Shown piece after piece: positions 1 through 9,561 of a DNA stretch of 64,000 nt. Made by a program: the position numbers and the translations under genes. The DNA is from an uncultured Porphyromonas sp. Its GTDB lineage: Bacteria > Bacteroidota > Bacteroidia > Bacteroidales > Porphyromonadaceae. Location of the stretch: positions 1 through 64,000 of the forward strand of contig CALTVJ010000003.1 of assembly GCA_943912835.1 (NCBI GenBank), written 5' to 3'. Under the pieces are notes generated by a model. The model ran no database searches, had not been told where the DNA came from, and worked only from the letters and a program-made list of their open reading frames with translations. Position 1 is the first letter of the stretch; the number at the start of each line of letters is the position of its first letter.

Positions 1-10
1 TGTTAAAATA

Positions 11-52
11 AAAAGAGGCTGAGTCTAGATATCTAGATTCAGCCTCTTTTTT
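11..52. terminator. bidirectional rho-independent terminator
   Basis: A long inverted repeat (AAAAGAGGCTGA paired with TCAGCCTCTTTT, with a further TCTAGAT/ATCTAGA pairing inside) is flanked by A and T runs on the two sides, so it can stop transcription from either direction. It probably ends a gene lying left of the window. Confidence 0.8.
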
Positions 53-114
53 ATGTGAACAAAGTAGAATAAATACTTAATGCTAGACTGTGGCTTGCCA
101 AGGCGTAAAAGGCT

Positions 115-152
115 TTTAAAACAAAACCGAAGTCCTTTTACTAAACTTCGGA
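115..152 (-). terminator. terminator of the small membrane protein gene
   Basis: Read on the minus strand, CCGAAGT and ACTTCGG form a 7-bp stem followed by TTTTGTTTT. It sits just downstream of the minus-strand gene that ends at 160. Confidence 0.7.
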
Positions 153-159
153 CTTGTTT

Positions 160-432
160 CTAAAATCTCTTTTTCGCTTGATTTAAAACAATTAGGCTTG
201 GAGCAACCTGACTACCCGCAACAATAATCAGTAAATTTGAAAGAAGCCCCTCTACAAAAAATGCTAAAACAAACAAGGAGATAGTATACAGAACTAAGAA
301 TATACACGACAAGCGAAATGCCTTTCGTTTATCTCCTAAGAGTTTAATAAAGCCTCTGAATAAGAAATATAAGATTATTGCACAAGCGAATATCGCAATG
401 AATACGTACAATACTTTCTGAATAAATATCAT
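160..432 (-). CDS. small membrane protein, function unknown
   Basis: Predicted 90-residue protein with about three hydrophobic segments (roughly residues 7-27, 42-62 and 63-82) and a basic loop KRKAFR between the first two, so an inner-membrane protein is likely. I do not recognise a family. It is supported as a real gene by a TATATTTG promoter core about 35 bases upstream (466-473) and a hairpin terminator right after the stop. It stands alone between the terminators at the left edge and the sigma factor gene on the other strand. Confidence 0.6.
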   Translation of the reverse strand: MIFIQKVLYVFIAIFACAIILYFLFRGFIKLLGDKRKAFRLSCIFLVLYTISLFVLAFFVEGLLSNLLIIVAGSQVAPSLIVLNQAKKRF

Positions 433-465
433 AACCTAAGAAGCTAATTAATAATGGTGTTTAGC

Positions 466-473
466 CAAATATA
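466..473 (-). promoter_or_regulatory. promoter -7 element (TATATTTG)
   Basis: Matches the Bacteroidota -7 consensus TAnnTTTG on the minus strand and lies a suitable distance before the start codon at 432. No convincing -33 TTTG was identified. Confidence 0.45.
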
Positions 474-521
474 CAATATTCTCCTTATTAATCAAAATTT
501 AAAAGTAGGGATAGTAAACAG

Positions 522-651
522 CGAGGATACGTTGCACGGCATTTTTCCCTCTTGTGACGTTTGATTATTGTTTATCTCTCTGATTATTCTTATACTTACA
601 TATACAACGATAGCAGAGTAAATGATGGATAGATTGTGCAATGGTCTCATA
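522..651. repeat. degenerate MITE-like element (possible third copy)
   Basis: Both ends carry outward-facing versions of the same terminal motif seen in the repeat at 57195-57384: GTTGCACGG near 531-539 on the plus strand and TATGAGACCATTGCA at 637-651 on the minus strand. The interior cannot be aligned by eye with the other copies. This stretch fills most of the roughly 350-base gap before the sigma factor gene; nothing else is seen there apart from an 85-codon open frame that I do not believe codes. Confidence 0.35.
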
Positions 652-781
652 CATAATATCTGTATTGGGAAGGAAAAAACGATGACCATCGAAATTAAAA
701 AGTCAAGGCAGTGTGTAGTTTTTCGGTGGGGATTGCGTCTAATGGACAAAGACCCTAATTAAGAAGGGTTATTAACAAAAA

Positions 782-1255
782 ATGAAAGAGAAAGAATTTG
801 CACGATTAGTCAAGGAGCATAGAGCTACGATTTATACGGTATGTTATATGTTCTCCCAAAATGCCGATGAAGTCGCAGACCTATTCCAAGAGGTATTGAT
901 TCGGTTGTGGCAGGGAGCAGATAGTTTTCGTGCCGAAAGTTCAGAGCGAACCTGGGTGTATAAAGTCAGTCTAAACACCTGCATTTCTGAGGAACGTCGT
1001 CGTCGTCATCATGAGCGACTAACGCTGGACATGACGATAAATCTCTTCGAAGATACAGACTCTGAGACTCGTCAAATAAAACAGCTATATGAGCGTATCA
1101 ATAAGCTTGCACCCTTTGACCGTGCGATTATTCTTCTTTGGCTTGAACAAATGAGTTATGAGGAGATTGCTTCCATAATGGGAATTACTATCAAGAATGT
1201 CTCTGTACGACTGATTCGTATCAAAGAAGAGCTCAAGAAAATGTCTAATCCCTAA
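782..1255 (+). CDS. ECF-family RNA polymerase sigma factor
   Basis: 157 residues, the usual length of an extracytoplasmic-function sigma factor. Region 2 is visible at about residues 8-75 (NADEVADLFQEVLIRLW, then ERTWVYKVSLNTC), which binds the -10 DNA and core polymerase. Region 4 is at about 100-150 (MSYEEIASIMGITIKNVSVRL), a helix-turn-helix for the -35 element. It is followed after 13 bases by a coiled-coil membrane protein gene, probably in one transcript. Bacteroidota ECF factors are usually controlled by a membrane anti-sigma factor, so the neighbour may be that partner, but it has no recognisable anti-sigma zinc motif. Regulon unknown. Confidence 0.9.
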   Translation: MKEKEFARLVKEHRATIYTVCYMFSQNADEVADLFQEVLIRLWQGADSFRAESSERTWVYKVSLNTCISEERRRRHHERLTLDMTINLFEDTDSETRQIKQLYERINKLAPFDRAIILLWLEQMSYEEIASIMGITIKNVSVRLIRIKEELKKMSNP

Positions 1256-1268
1256 CCGCATCATCGTA

Positions 1269-1931
1269 ATGAATACAACCCAGCACGAACAAGACCTTCA
1301 GGAACTACAAAATGAGTTCTTAACCATGAAAAAAGAGCTTGACTTGCTTAAGAGCAAGCTCAAGGAAGAGAAGATTCTCACTGAAGAGTTACTAATTACG
1401 CCAGTATTCAAGGAAAAGGAATTTCTAGAAAAGCACTTCGTTATCCAGACCATAATTGGACCTTTGATACTCTTCCCTATGCTTATCATTACGCCTCTAA
1501 TTTTTTCAAGTCTAGCGATCTGGTGGCGTGTGGTAATGAGTTTACTGCTAGCGATAATTCTCTATGGAATGTCTTTGCGAGTCTATATTAAGAACAAGAA
1601 ACAATATAACAGCAACAACGTATTCGGCATGATGGGGAATACGGTTGAGGAACTAGAGAACTACTGCCATAAGACATTGAAGAAACCCTGGCAAACATTC
1701 GTGGTATTATTTGTATGTACGCTTCTCCAACTCGTAATCTTCCATGAGGATATTACTTCTTTGGAGTTTACTTGGAGCTCTGTTACTACACTCTTAATAA
1801 GGTCTCAGTTACCAGTATTACTACCTATAGTATACTTGGATATCTATCGTAGGCGTAAGCGACTTCGCTCCATTCTCCAAAGAATCCAGGAAATCCGATC
1901 AGGTCTGAGAGAGGAAGGAAAGGAGGGTTAG
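1269..1931 (+). CDS. coiled-coil membrane protein linked to the ECF sigma factor
   Basis: 220 residues. The first 45 are charged and heptad-like (Leu, Glu and Lys rich), predicting a cytoplasmic coiled coil. About four membrane segments follow (approximately 58-82, 85-105, 143-157, 172-190), and the tail is very basic (YRRRKRLRSILQR). The gene begins 13 bases after the sigma factor stop and a terminator follows 18 bases after its own stop, so the two form a closed two-gene unit. By position it could be an anti-sigma factor or a sensor that holds the sigma factor through the N-terminal coil. That role is inference; no known family domain was recognised. Confidence 0.75.
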   Translation: MNTTQHEQDLQELQNEFLTMKKELDLLKSKLKEEKILTEELLITPVFKEKEFLEKHFVIQTIIGPLILFPMLIITPLIFSSLAIWWRVVMSLLLAIILYGMSLRVYIKNKKQYNSNNVFGMMGNTVEELENYCHKTLKKPWQTFVVLFVCTLLQLVIFHEDITSLEFTWSSVTTLLIRSQLPVLLPIVYLDIYRRRKRLRSILQRIQEIRSGLREEGKEG

Positions 1932-1948
1932 CATTCAGAGAGCAAAAG

Positions 1949-1980
1949 AAGGGCTGTATCAGTTTAGTGATACAGCCCTT
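1949..1980. terminator. bidirectional terminator between convergent genes
   Basis: AAGGGCTGTATCA and TGATACAGCCCTT make a 13-bp stem with a GTTTAG loop. It closes the sigma factor unit on the plus strand and the glucosaminidase-to-lpxA operon on the minus strand. Confidence 0.85.
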
Positions 1981-2001
1981 AAAAGATATCAAACAAAAGC
2001 A

Positions 2002-2793
2002 TTAATCCATGGCTCCACGGACAATCCCTCGGTCACTCGATCGTACAAAGTCTACAATCAACTTCGCATACTCGCTATCGGGCATCTCTTCCTCAACAGC
2101 TTTGAGGGCTTGTGTCGTATTTAGACCTCGCTGATAAATCGTACGATACACTTCGCTGATTTGTTGGATTTGGTCATTTGTATAACCAGCTCTACGAAGC
2201 CCTACAATGTTAATACCACAATAGACAATAGGCTCACGCCCCACCAGTGCAAATGGAGGAATATCCTTACTCAAACGGCTACCGCCTTGTATCATCACAT
2301 GGCGACCAATATGCACAAACTGATGCACCAAAGTACCACCACTGGCAATCGCATAATCGTCAATAACCACCTCACCTGCAATCTGTGAAGCATTACCAAT
2401 AATCACATGGTTACCTAACTCACAATCATGTGCGATATGGCTATAAGCCATAAGCAAGCAATGACTACCGACAACGGTCTTACCCTTAGATGCTGTACCA
2501 CGATTAACCGTCGCACACTCTCTAACCTGTGTATAATCCCCGATAATTGCAACGGAATCTTCACCTACAAATTTAAGGTCTTGTGGAATCCCCGAGATGA
2601 CAGCACCAGGGTGGATTTCACAACCACGACCAATCCTGGCTCCATAACGCACGACAGCACCAGGATGGATAATCGTATCCTCTCCGATAACCGTGTTCTC
2701 CTCAATGATAGCGAAAGCTCCGACACGCACGCCCTCGGCTAACTGTGCCTCGGGATGTATGCTCGCTAAAGGGCTAATTAGTTCATTTGCCAT
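2002..2793 (-). CDS. lpxA: acyl-ACP--UDP-N-acetylglucosamine O-acyltransferase
   Basis: First enzyme of lipid A synthesis: it moves a hydroxyacyl chain from acyl carrier protein to the 3-OH of UDP-GlcNAc in the cytoplasm. 263 residues, the usual length. Hexapeptide repeats of the left-handed beta-helix run through about residues 10-190. The catalytic histidine lies in the motif YSHIAHDCELGN, and a helical C-terminal part follows. It is the last gene of a minus-strand operon, 14 bases after lpxC-fabZ, and a terminator follows about 20 bases after the stop. Confidence 0.95.
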   Translation of the reverse strand: MANELISPLASIHPEAQLAEGVRVGAFAIIEENTVIGEDTIIHPGAVVRYGARIGRGCEIHPGAVISGIPQDLKFVGEDSVAIIGDYTQVRECATVNRGTASKGKTVVGSHCLLMAYSHIAHDCELGNHVIIGNASQIAGEVVIDDYAIASGGTLVHQFVHIGRHVMIQGGSRLSKDIPPFALVGREPIVYCGINIVGLRRAGYTNDQIQQISEVYRTIYQRGLNTTQALKAVEEEMPDSEYAKLIVDFVRSSDRGIVRGAMD

Positions 2794-2807
2794 ATCCTAT
2801 CTTTATT

Positions 2808-4193
2808 CTATTTATTCTTAATAATCTGAGCCATGAACTCACACTCGCAAACCAAGTTTTCACCCACGAAGGCAAGCCCTCTCATGTTTGCCATACCTCG
2901 CCTTAGCTCCGTCATCATACGCACCTTAAAAATAAGGGTATCCCCTGGTACAACTTTTTGACGAAACTTGACGTTATCAATCTTCAAGAAATAGGTTGAG
3001 TAACGCTCTGGCTCATCCAAATCGCCTAATATGAGCAAACCTCCCACTTGTGCCATCGCTTCAACCTGCAAAACACCAGGCATCACAGGCTCATCGGGGA
3101 AGTGCCCTTGGAAAAACTCTTCATTAGCGGTTACATTCTTGATCCCCACAATATAATCAGCTCCCTTATCTACAATTTTGTCAACAAGGAGCATCGGATA
3201 GCGATGAGGCAACAACTCTCTAATCCGCTTAACATCCATAAGCGGTTCCTTATTTGGATCATAAACGGGAGCTTGGCTCTCATTTTGCTTAATCTCTCGC
3301 CTTATTTTTTGCCCCATTTCGTTATTGATCTTATGCCCTGGGCAAGTAGCAATGATGCGTCCCTTAATGCGCTTACCAATCAAAGATAAATCACCTAAGA
3401 CATCAAGCAGTTTATGTCGGGCAGGTTCGTTGCTATAAATAATTGGGGCATTGTTGATATAACCTAATTCAATATCCTTTTTAGGCTCTACGCCCATCAA
3501 ATTGCAAAGTTGCTCAATCTTCTCTTGTGGCATCACCTTATCATAAATGACAAGGGCATTATCTAAGTCTCCACCTTTAACAAGGTTATGAGCAAGCAGT
3601 TGCTCAATCTCTCTAACAAATACAAAAGTACGTGATGAAGCTATTTGCTCTTCGTAGTCTGCAAGACTCTCCAAAGACGCAAATTGATTATTCAAGACTG
3701 GGCTATCAAAGCTAATATGGACATCAACGCCAAAGCTCGCATCGGGCAAAAGGAGTAAACGACTACGCCCATCTTCGCTAACGACCTCCATACGTTGTTT
3801 GACGATGTAATATTCACGATCTTGATCTTGCTCTACAGTACCAACCTCTTTGATTTTACGTACATACTCTTTGGCACTGCCATCCAAAATAGGAAACTCT
3901 GGAGCATTGACATCAATATAACAGTTGTCTATCCCCAGAGCATACAAAGCACTCATCGCGTGCTCAATAGTACTTACACTCACATCGCCCTTACGCAAGA
4001 CTGTGCCACGCTCTGTACCCTTGACATATTCGCTCAAAGCTGGAATCTCAACGGGTTCCTCCAAATCCACACGACGAATAATACGTCCCACACCCACTGG
4101 CGCAGGATGAAAACTGATCTCTATTTGTAAGCCCGTGTGTAATCCCTTACCACTAAGGCTGAAGCTATCTGCTAAGGTATGTTGCTTTGACAT
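2808..4193 (-). CDS. lpxC/fabZ: bifunctional UDP-3-O-acyl-N-acetylglucosamine deacetylase / 3-hydroxyacyl-ACP dehydratase
   Basis: A 461-residue fusion. The LpxC part (about 1-305) is the zinc deacetylase that commits to lipid A; the zinc ligands are visible in TIEHAMSAL and in RHKLLDVLGD, with the CPGHKINN histidine. The FabZ part (about 315-461) is the hot-dog-fold dehydratase of fatty acid synthesis, with LLPHRYPMLLVD and the GHFPDEPVMPGVLQVEA motif carrying the catalytic His and Glu. This fusion is common in Bacteroidota and couples the two pathways that compete for hydroxyacyl-ACP. Its start codon overlaps the lpxD stop (TAATG), implying translational coupling. Confidence 0.95.
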   Translation of the reverse strand: MSKQHTLADSFSLSGKGLHTGLQIEISFHPAPVGVGRIIRRVDLEEPVEIPALSEYVKGTERGTVLRKGDVSVSTIEHAMSALYALGIDNCYIDVNAPEFPILDGSAKEYVRKIKEVGTVEQDQDREYYIVKQRMEVVSEDGRSRLLLLPDASFGVDVHISFDSPVLNNQFASLESLADYEEQIASSRTFVFVREIEQLLAHNLVKGGDLDNALVIYDKVMPQEKIEQLCNLMGVEPKKDIELGYINNAPIIYSNEPARHKLLDVLGDLSLIGKRIKGRIIATCPGHKINNEMGQKIRREIKQNESQAPVYDPNKEPLMDVKRIRELLPHRYPMLLVDKIVDKGADYIVGIKNVTANEEFFQGHFPDEPVMPGVLQVEAMAQVGGLLILGDLDEPERYSTYFLKIDNVKFRQKVVPGDTLIFKVRMMTELRRGMANMRGLAFVGENLVCECEFMAQIIKNK

Positions 4194-5236
4194 TAGTTTT
4201 TACTTTTAAGCGTGTTTAATTCTTTTTCCAGACGAGAAATCGTACGATACAACTCGGGGAGCTTATTCATAATAGCATACACACGCATCGCCGAACTTGC
4301 ATCCATCGCAGGCGAACCAAGCAAAGTACGTCCCTCTGCAATGTTACCAATGACCCCCGTCTGACCACCTATCTGAACGTGGTCACCAATTTTCAGATGA
4401 CCTGCAATACCAACTTGTCCTCCGGTACGACACCAAGCACCAATTTTTGATGAACCTGCCATAGCTCCGTGTGCAGCCATAACCGTGTGGCGACCAACCT
4501 CACAATTATGCCCAATCTGTATCAGATTATCCAACTTAGCTCCTCGGCTAATACGTGTACTTCCCATGACTGCACGATCAATACATGTATTCGCGCCAAC
4601 CTCAACATCATCTTCTATAACCACGTTGCCTAATTGAGGAATTTTGTGATAACCATCAAGCTGAGGAGCAAACCCAAAACCATCTGCTCCAACAACTGCT
4701 CCTGCGTGTATAATGCAACGATCTCCTATCTCCGTACGATCATAAATGGTCACGTTGGGATAAATAATCGTATTAGCTCCTATCTTCGAACCTCTACCAA
4801 TATACACATTAGGATAAATATAGCAACCTGCTCCCAAAATAACACCTTCCTCAACAACAGCCCCAGCCCCTATGTAGGATACAGCACTGGTATTCACTTG
4901 CTCATCGACAACACTGCGTGGATGAACACCCTTAGGACGCACAGTTAGTTGCGCCTCTACTTGGCTCATGAGTTGACTTAATGCCACATAAGCATCTGGG
5001 ACACGAATAAGTGTCGCAGTATAGGGTTCCTTAGGAACGAAATCCTTATTTACTAAGACAATACTCGCCTTAGTCGTGTAGAGAAAGGGTTCATATTTGG
5101 GGTTGGACAAAAAGCTCAATTGACGAGCCTGTGCCTCCTCTATTTTAGCAAAATCGGAAACTACAACCTCGGCATCCCCTTGGATTTCGCCATTAAGGAT
5201 TTGAGCTATCTGTACTGCACTGAAGGATAGATTCAT
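4193..5236 (-). CDS. lpxD: UDP-3-O-acylglucosamine N-acyltransferase
   Basis: Third step of lipid A synthesis, adding a hydroxyacyl chain to the 2-amino group. 347 residues: an N-terminal uridine-binding domain (about 1-100), a hexapeptide-repeat beta-helix (about 105-310) and a C-terminal helix. The catalytic histidine is in [11 protein letters not shown], and [17 protein letters not shown] is the conserved LpxD segment. It lies 18 bases downstream of pyrF and overlaps the start of lpxC-fabZ by one base. Confidence 0.95.
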   Translation of the reverse strand: MNLSFSAVQIAQILNGEIQGDAEVVVSDFAKIEEAQARQLSFLSNPKYEPFLYTTKASIVLVNKDFVPKEPYTATLIRVPDAYVALSQLMSQVEAQLTVRPKGVHPRSVVDEQVNTSAVSYIGAGAVVEEGVILGAGCYIYPNVYIGRGSKIGANTIIYPNVTIYDRTEIGDRCIIHAGAVVGADGFGFAPQLDGYHKIPQLGNVVIEDDVEVGANTCIDRAVMGSTRISRGAKLDNLIQIGHNCEVGRHTVMAAHGAMAGSSKIGAWCRTGGQVGIAGHLKIGDHVQIGGQTGVIGNIAEGRTLLGSPAMDASSAMRVYAIMNKLPELYRTISRLEKELNTLKSKN

Positions 5237-5254
5237 ATAGACAAATGTTTATAC

Positions 5255-6112
5255 TTAGTCTATAAACCCTGCTTTCTGCAAGAGTGTTGCCATTTCGTAA
5301 CGTATTTTCTCTGCCTCCTCTGCGGCTTTCAGATGGAATAGCTCGCCAGAGTCTGCATAAATGATACTACGCGAAGCGTTCACCAAGAGCCCAACCTCAC
5401 TATTGAACCCATATCGGGCAACTTCCTCAAGGCTACCGCCCTGAGCTCCGACACCAGGCACAAGCAAGAAGTGCTCTGGCACAATCTGGCGAACGCGCTC
5501 AAGCATCTCTGCCTTGGTCGCTCCAACTACATACATCATCTGCTCGCTGGTTCCCCACTCTTTTGATAAACGCAAAACACGTTCAAACAGATATTCACCA
5601 TCGGCAGACTGCATCATCTGGAAGTCTTCACTGCCTTCGTTGCTGGTCAAAGCGAGCAAAATCGTCCAAGTATTGGGATACTTGAGCGTGGGCATAACAC
5701 TATCCTTACCCATATAAGGCGAAATGGTCACAGCATCAAGGCTTAGAGTCTCAAAGAAACTGCGTGCATACATCTCACCAGTATTACCTATATCACCGCG
5801 CTTAGCATCGGCTATAATAAAAATCTCAGGATAATGCTCTTGAAGATAATAAACAGTTTTTTCAAAGCTCTTCAACCCAAAAGAACCCAAACTCTCGTAA
5901 AAAGCCAAATTGGGCTTGTAAGCTACACAAAGATGTGCTGTAGCATCAATGATGCGCTTGTTGAACTCAAATACGGGATCCTCGGCATCAACCAAATGTG
6001 CTGGTATTTTTGCCACGTCCGTATCCAATCCGATACAGAGAAAGCTATGTTTGCGCTTAATCTGCTCTAAGAGTTCTTGTTTTGTCATAAACTTATAATT
6101 TGTCTGGGCCAA
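5255..6112 (-). CDS. pyrF: orotidine 5'-phosphate decarboxylase (type 2)
   Basis: Final step of UMP synthesis, decarboxylating OMP. 285 residues, which fits the longer type 2 family. The catalytic Asp-Lys-Asp array is in [18 protein letters not shown], and LCIGLDTD is the N-terminal substrate-binding motif. It begins 3 bases after the prfA stop and precedes lpxD in the same operon, so pyrimidine supply and lipid A synthesis (which uses UDP sugars) share a transcript. Confidence 0.95.
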   Translation of the reverse strand: MAQTNYKFMTKQELLEQIKRKHSFLCIGLDTDVAKIPAHLVDAEDPVFEFNKRIIDATAHLCVAYKPNLAFYESLGSFGLKSFEKTVYYLQEHYPEIFIIADAKRGDIGNTGEMYARSFFETLSLDAVTISPYMGKDSVMPTLKYPNTWTILLALTSNEGSEDFQMMQSADGEYLFERVLRLSKEWGTSEQMMYVVGATKAEMLERVRQIVPEHFLLVPGVGAQGGSLEEVARYGFNSEVGLLVNASRSIIYADSGELFHLKAAEEAEKIRYEMATLLQKAGFID

Positions 6113-6115
6113 ACC

Positions 6116-7204
6116 TTAAATGGCAGCCTCCTTCATTCGTTCTATATTCTCGGCGATGATCAACTCATCAATGATTGGTTGTACTTCTCCATTCATAATC
6201 GCTCCAAGGTTATAGAGCGTGAGATTGATACGATGATCCGTAACACGTCCTTGTGGATAGTTGTAGGTGCGAATCTTCGCCGATCGGTCGCCTGTCGAAA
6301 CCATCGTCTTACGTTTAGCGGCAATGGCTTCGTTATGCTTAGTCACTTCAATATCGTAGAGTTTAGTACGAAGCATCTGCATCGCTAGCTCACGGTTAGC
6401 CAGCTGTGTACGTGCCTGCTGACACACCACAACAATCCCTGTAGGCTTGTGCGTTAGCTGTACTTTCGTCTCCACTTTATTGACATTTTGTCCTCCAGCA
6501 CCACCAGAACGAGCTGTATGAAACTCGATATCAGCAGGATTAAGGACAACATCAACCTCTTCAGCCTCAGGAAGGACAGCGACAGAAGCAGCAGACGTAT
6601 GAACACGTCCTTGCGTCTCTGTAGCCGGAACACGCTGCACACGATGTACACCACTCTCATATTTGAGAATACCATAAACGCCCTCACCAGTCACATTGAA
6701 TACAATTTCCTTATATCCGCCAGCCGTTCCTTCACTCAAGCTTGTCACCTCGCACTTCCAACCCTTGCTCTCACAATAGCGGACATACATCTTATATAGA
6801 TCACCAGCGAAGATTGCAGCTTCATCTCCACCTGTACCTCCTCGTATTTCGACAACAACATTCTTCTCGTCTTCAGGATCAGCAGGAATAAGCAAGAGTT
6901 TTATCTCTTCTTCAAGTGATGGAATGCGTTCCTCGGCTTCATTCATCATTTCACGAGCCATAGCACGAAGTTCCTGGTCGCTCTCGCTCTCCAAAGTTTG
7001 TCGTCCTTCTTCTATATTTCCCAAGAGATTGCGATACTCTTTACCCTTATCAAGGATACGTTCCAAATCGCGATACTCCTTGCTTAGCTTCATAAAACGC
7101 TTTTGATCAGCAATAATATCTGGTGCTGTTATGAGGCTTGTCACCTCTTCAAAGCGTATTTCTAAACTCTCTATGCGACTGAGTAAGTCGTTTTCTACTG
7201 CCAT
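6116..7204 (-). CDS. prfA: peptide chain release factor 1
   Basis: Reads UAA and UAG stop codons and triggers release of the peptide. 362 residues. The GGQ hydrolysis motif is in [15 protein letters not shown], and the stop-codon-reading PAT tripeptide with its context is in [13 protein letters not shown], which marks it as RF1 rather than RF2. An acidic helical domain occupies the first 100 residues. It lies 42 bases after purM and 3 bases before pyrF. Confidence 0.96.
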   Translation of the reverse strand: MAVENDLLSRIESLEIRFEEVTSLITAPDIIADQKRFMKLSKEYRDLERILDKGKEYRNLLGNIEEGRQTLESESDQELRAMAREMMNEAEERIPSLEEEIKLLLIPADPEDEKNVVVEIRGGTGGDEAAIFAGDLYKMYVRYCESKGWKCEVTSLSEGTAGGYKEIVFNVTGEGVYGILKYESGVHRVQRVPATETQGRVHTSAASVAVLPEAEEVDVVLNPADIEFHTARSGGAGGQNVNKVETKVQLTHKPTGIVVVCQQARTQLANRELAMQMLRTKLYDIEVTKHNEAIAAKRKTMVSTGDRSAKIRTYNYPQGRVTDHRINLTLYNLGAIMNGEVQPIIDELIIAENIERMKEAAI

Positions 7205-7246
7205 ATTTATTTCGTCTTCGTTACTCTTCTAGAGCAAAACCAATGT

Positions 7247-8413
7247 CTAGTACTCTAGCTCTCCCCAAGGAGAATGAATCAGCAATTTATTCCCTTCTGC
7301 TCGCTCCTCTACTCGACCCACTATTTGTGCATCTACGCCATAGCTATGGCTTATCTCAATAATGCGCTCAGCATCCTCTGGACGAACATACAACTCCATA
7401 CGGTGCCCCATATTGAAGACTTTGTACATCTCACGAGCGGGCGTACCACTCTCCTCATGAATTAGCTTGAAGAGGGGAGGAATAGGGAAAAGATTATCTT
7501 TTACAATCAATTTGTTCTCTACGAAGTGCAAGACTTTGGTCTGTGCTCCACCAGAGCAGTGTACCATACCATGAATGCGAGGGCGCATCTCATCTAAAAC
7601 AGCCTTAATTATAGGAGCGTAAGTACGCGTAGAAGAAAGAACCAACTTCCCTGCATCAAGCGGACTGCCCTCAACTGAGTCTGTAAGTTGCTTAGTACCA
7701 CTATACACGAGTGACTCTGGCACAGCGGCATCATAGCTCTCTGGATACTTCTTAGCCAGGTCGTGATGTAAGACATCGTGCCTTGCACTCGTCAAGCCAT
7801 TACTCCCCATACCACCATTGTAAGTTCGCTCGTAAGAAGCCTGACCATAGGATGCTAAGCCAACAATCACATCACCACCTTGTATATTGCCATTATCAAT
7901 AACGTCGCTACGTTTCATACGGCAAGTCACAGTACTATCAACAATGATTGTACGCACCAAATCGCCCACATCGGCAGTTTCTCCTCCCGTCGAATGGACA
8001 TTAAGCCCCATAGCTCTCAGCTCAGCGAGTAACTCCTCTGTACCATTGATAATCGCACTAATCACCTCCCCAGGGACAAGCAACTTATTTCGTCCTATCG
8101 TAGAGGAAACGAGGATATTATCCGTTGCTCCGACACAGAGCAAGTCATCGATATTCATAATCAATGCATCTTGCGCTATACCTCGCCAAACACTTAGATC
8201 GCCTGTTTCTCGCCAATACATATAGGCAAGGGAGCTCTTTGTGCCCGCACCATCGGCATGCATAATGTTACAATACTCTGGATCACCCCCAAGTATATCG
8301 GGTATTATTTTACAAAATGCCTTGGGGAATATCCCCTTATCCACATGCTTTATCGCTTGATGTACATCCTCTTTGCTGGCAGAGACGCCACGCTGAATAT
8401 ATCTCTCGTCCAT
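7247..8413 (-). CDS. purM: phosphoribosylformylglycinamidine cyclo-ligase (AIR synthase)
   Basis: Fifth step of purine synthesis: ATP-dependent ring closure of FGAM to AIR. 388 residues, longer than the roughly 345-residue enterobacterial form but typical of Bacteroidota. Visible motifs are MHADGAGTKSSLAY near residue 52 and the STGGETADVGDLVRT segment, as in the PurM/SelD/ThiL superfamily. It starts 9 bases after the glucosaminidase stop, so it is probably read from the promoter at 9431-9438. Confidence 0.93.
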   Translation of the reverse strand: MDERYIQRGVSASKEDVHQAIKHVDKGIFPKAFCKIIPDILGGDPEYCNIMHADGAGTKSSLAYMYWRETGDLSVWRGIAQDALIMNIDDLLCVGATDNILVSSTIGRNKLLVPGEVISAIINGTEELLAELRAMGLNVHSTGGETADVGDLVRTIIVDSTVTCRMKRSDVIDNGNIQGGDVIVGLASYGQASYERTYNGGMGSNGLTSARHDVLHHDLAKKYPESYDAAVPESLVYSGTKQLTDSVEGSPLDAGKLVLSSTRTYAPIIKAVLDEMRPRIHGMVHCSGGAQTKVLHFVENKLIVKDNLFPIPPLFKLIHEESGTPAREMYKVFNMGHRMELYVRPEDAERIIEISHSYGVDAQIVGRVEERAEGNKLLIHSPWGELEY

Positions 8414-8422
8414 AATAACTTT

Positions 8423-9388
8423 TTATCTTAGGAGTAGAACATCCCCCTCAACAGGTATGTATTCTTCGTCTTTGTTATTTAGCTTGTACAACCTATCCAG
8501 ACGCAATCCATAACGTTGTGATATGCTATGCATAGAGTCGCCAATCTGCACTGTATGAGATCTGTAAGGCTCTGTTGCAGTCCGATGTTTACGATCAAGA
8601 TAGATAACATCACCCTCCTGCAAACGCAAGTCTTCTGGAGCATCATTATAAAGAGCCAATCGATGTACAGGAACCCCTGTCTCGGCAGATACACGCTCAA
8701 AAGTATCCCCAGCATCAGCCAACACATAATGAAGGCCATAACTCAAATAGACACGACGTGCAAACGAGTCTTTCTTCTGTCCCTTCTGTTGTGGTACAAC
8801 CTTGGCTCGAGCTTGATGAGAGGAAGAAGAAGTACCTCCCCCCTTCATCCAAAGAGGTAATGAGCCACTATCAAAAGCATACAGCTCATAAGTCTCGATA
8901 ACTTGTATCAATTTATTGGCATAGCCCTTATTCGTAGCATAACCAGCCAGCTGCAAACCACGAGCCCAACCTCTATAGTCATCACTACGCAACTCAAACA
9001 ATCTCGCATAGCGCTTACCTTTAAGAAACAAAGAGTGATCCTCATAGCTCTCTTGCCAGCTATTATAATGACGGAAACACTCATTGGGGGCATCATCTGT
9101 CTTATAAGTACGCTTACCTCTCCAAGAGCTATGACATTTTATACCGAAATGGTTATTAAAATCTTTTGCTAGACTACTCTTACCAGCACCCGTCTCGACA
9201 AGACCTTGAGCCATCGTAATACTGGCAGGGATACTGTGCCTATTCATTTGACGAACAGCCTCTTTATAATGCCTCCTCACATAATCCTCATGACCTGGGT
9301 GACGTGCCACAACCTGAGCGACAAGAGAGCCTATCGATAGGCTCATAGTCACAAGGATACTATATAATTTATATTTCAAGATAATCAA
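8423..9388 (-). CDS. exported glucosaminidase with two LysM domains
   Basis: 321 residues. A signal peptide (about 1-24, ending LVAQ) is followed by a mannosyl-glycoprotein endo-beta-N-acetylglucosaminidase-type domain (about 40-170) with the likely catalytic Glu65 in QGLVETGAG. Two LysM peptidoglycan-binding repeats occupy about 215-265 and 275-321. It should cut peptidoglycan glycan strands in the periplasm during growth or division. It is the first gene of the operon leading to purM and the lpx genes, with a TATCTTTG promoter core about 45 bases upstream. Confidence 0.9.
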   Translation of the reverse strand: MIILKYKLYSILVTMSLSIGSLVAQVVARHPGHEDYVRRHYKEAVRQMNRHSIPASITMAQGLVETGAGKSSLAKDFNNHFGIKCHSSWRGKRTYKTDDAPNECFRHYNSWQESYEDHSLFLKGKRYARLFELRSDDYRGWARGLQLAGYATNKGYANKLIQVIETYELYAFDSGSLPLWMKGGGTSSSSHQARAKVVPQQKGQKKDSFARRVYLSYGLHYVLADAGDTFERVSAETGVPVHRLALYNDAPEDLRLQEGDVIYLDRKHRTATEPYRSHTVQIGDSMHSISQRYGLRLDRLYKLNNKDEEYIPVEGDVLLLR

Positions 9389-9430
9389 TGCTTCTATTAC
9401 AAACTAAGGCAAAAAGAGCCAAAGCTTGCA

Positions 9431-9438
9431 CAAAGATA
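9431..9438 (-). promoter_or_regulatory. promoter -7 element (TATCTTTG) of the glucosaminidase-purM-prfA-pyrF-lpx operon
   Basis: Exact TAnnTTTG core on the minus strand, leaving a leader of roughly 40 bases before the start codon at 9388. It lies just downstream of the secA terminator. Confidence 0.6.
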
Positions 9439-9482
9439 CTAATTTAACCATAGACAGAAGGCCTTAATGAAGCTCAAAATAA

Positions 9483-9519
9483 ATAGAGAGAGCTTGACCA
9501 AATGTCAAGCTCTCTCTAT
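9483..9519 (-). terminator. secA terminator
   Basis: AGAGAGAGCTTGAC pairs with GTCAAGCTCTCTCT around a CAAAT loop. On the minus strand it is followed by TATTTATTTT. It separates secA from the next operon. Confidence 0.75.
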
Positions 9520-9561
9520 CTATTAATCTTACTACAAGTTTAGATTTTAGAAGGGCACAGC

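Noticed and set aside
492..749. 85-codon minus-strand open frame with a hydrophobic middle
   Set aside because: It overlaps the degenerate repeat at 522-651, has no promoter core or terminator and resembles no family.
2808..4193. LpxC-FabZ fusion as a novelty
   Set aside because: This fusion is well known across Bacteroidota.
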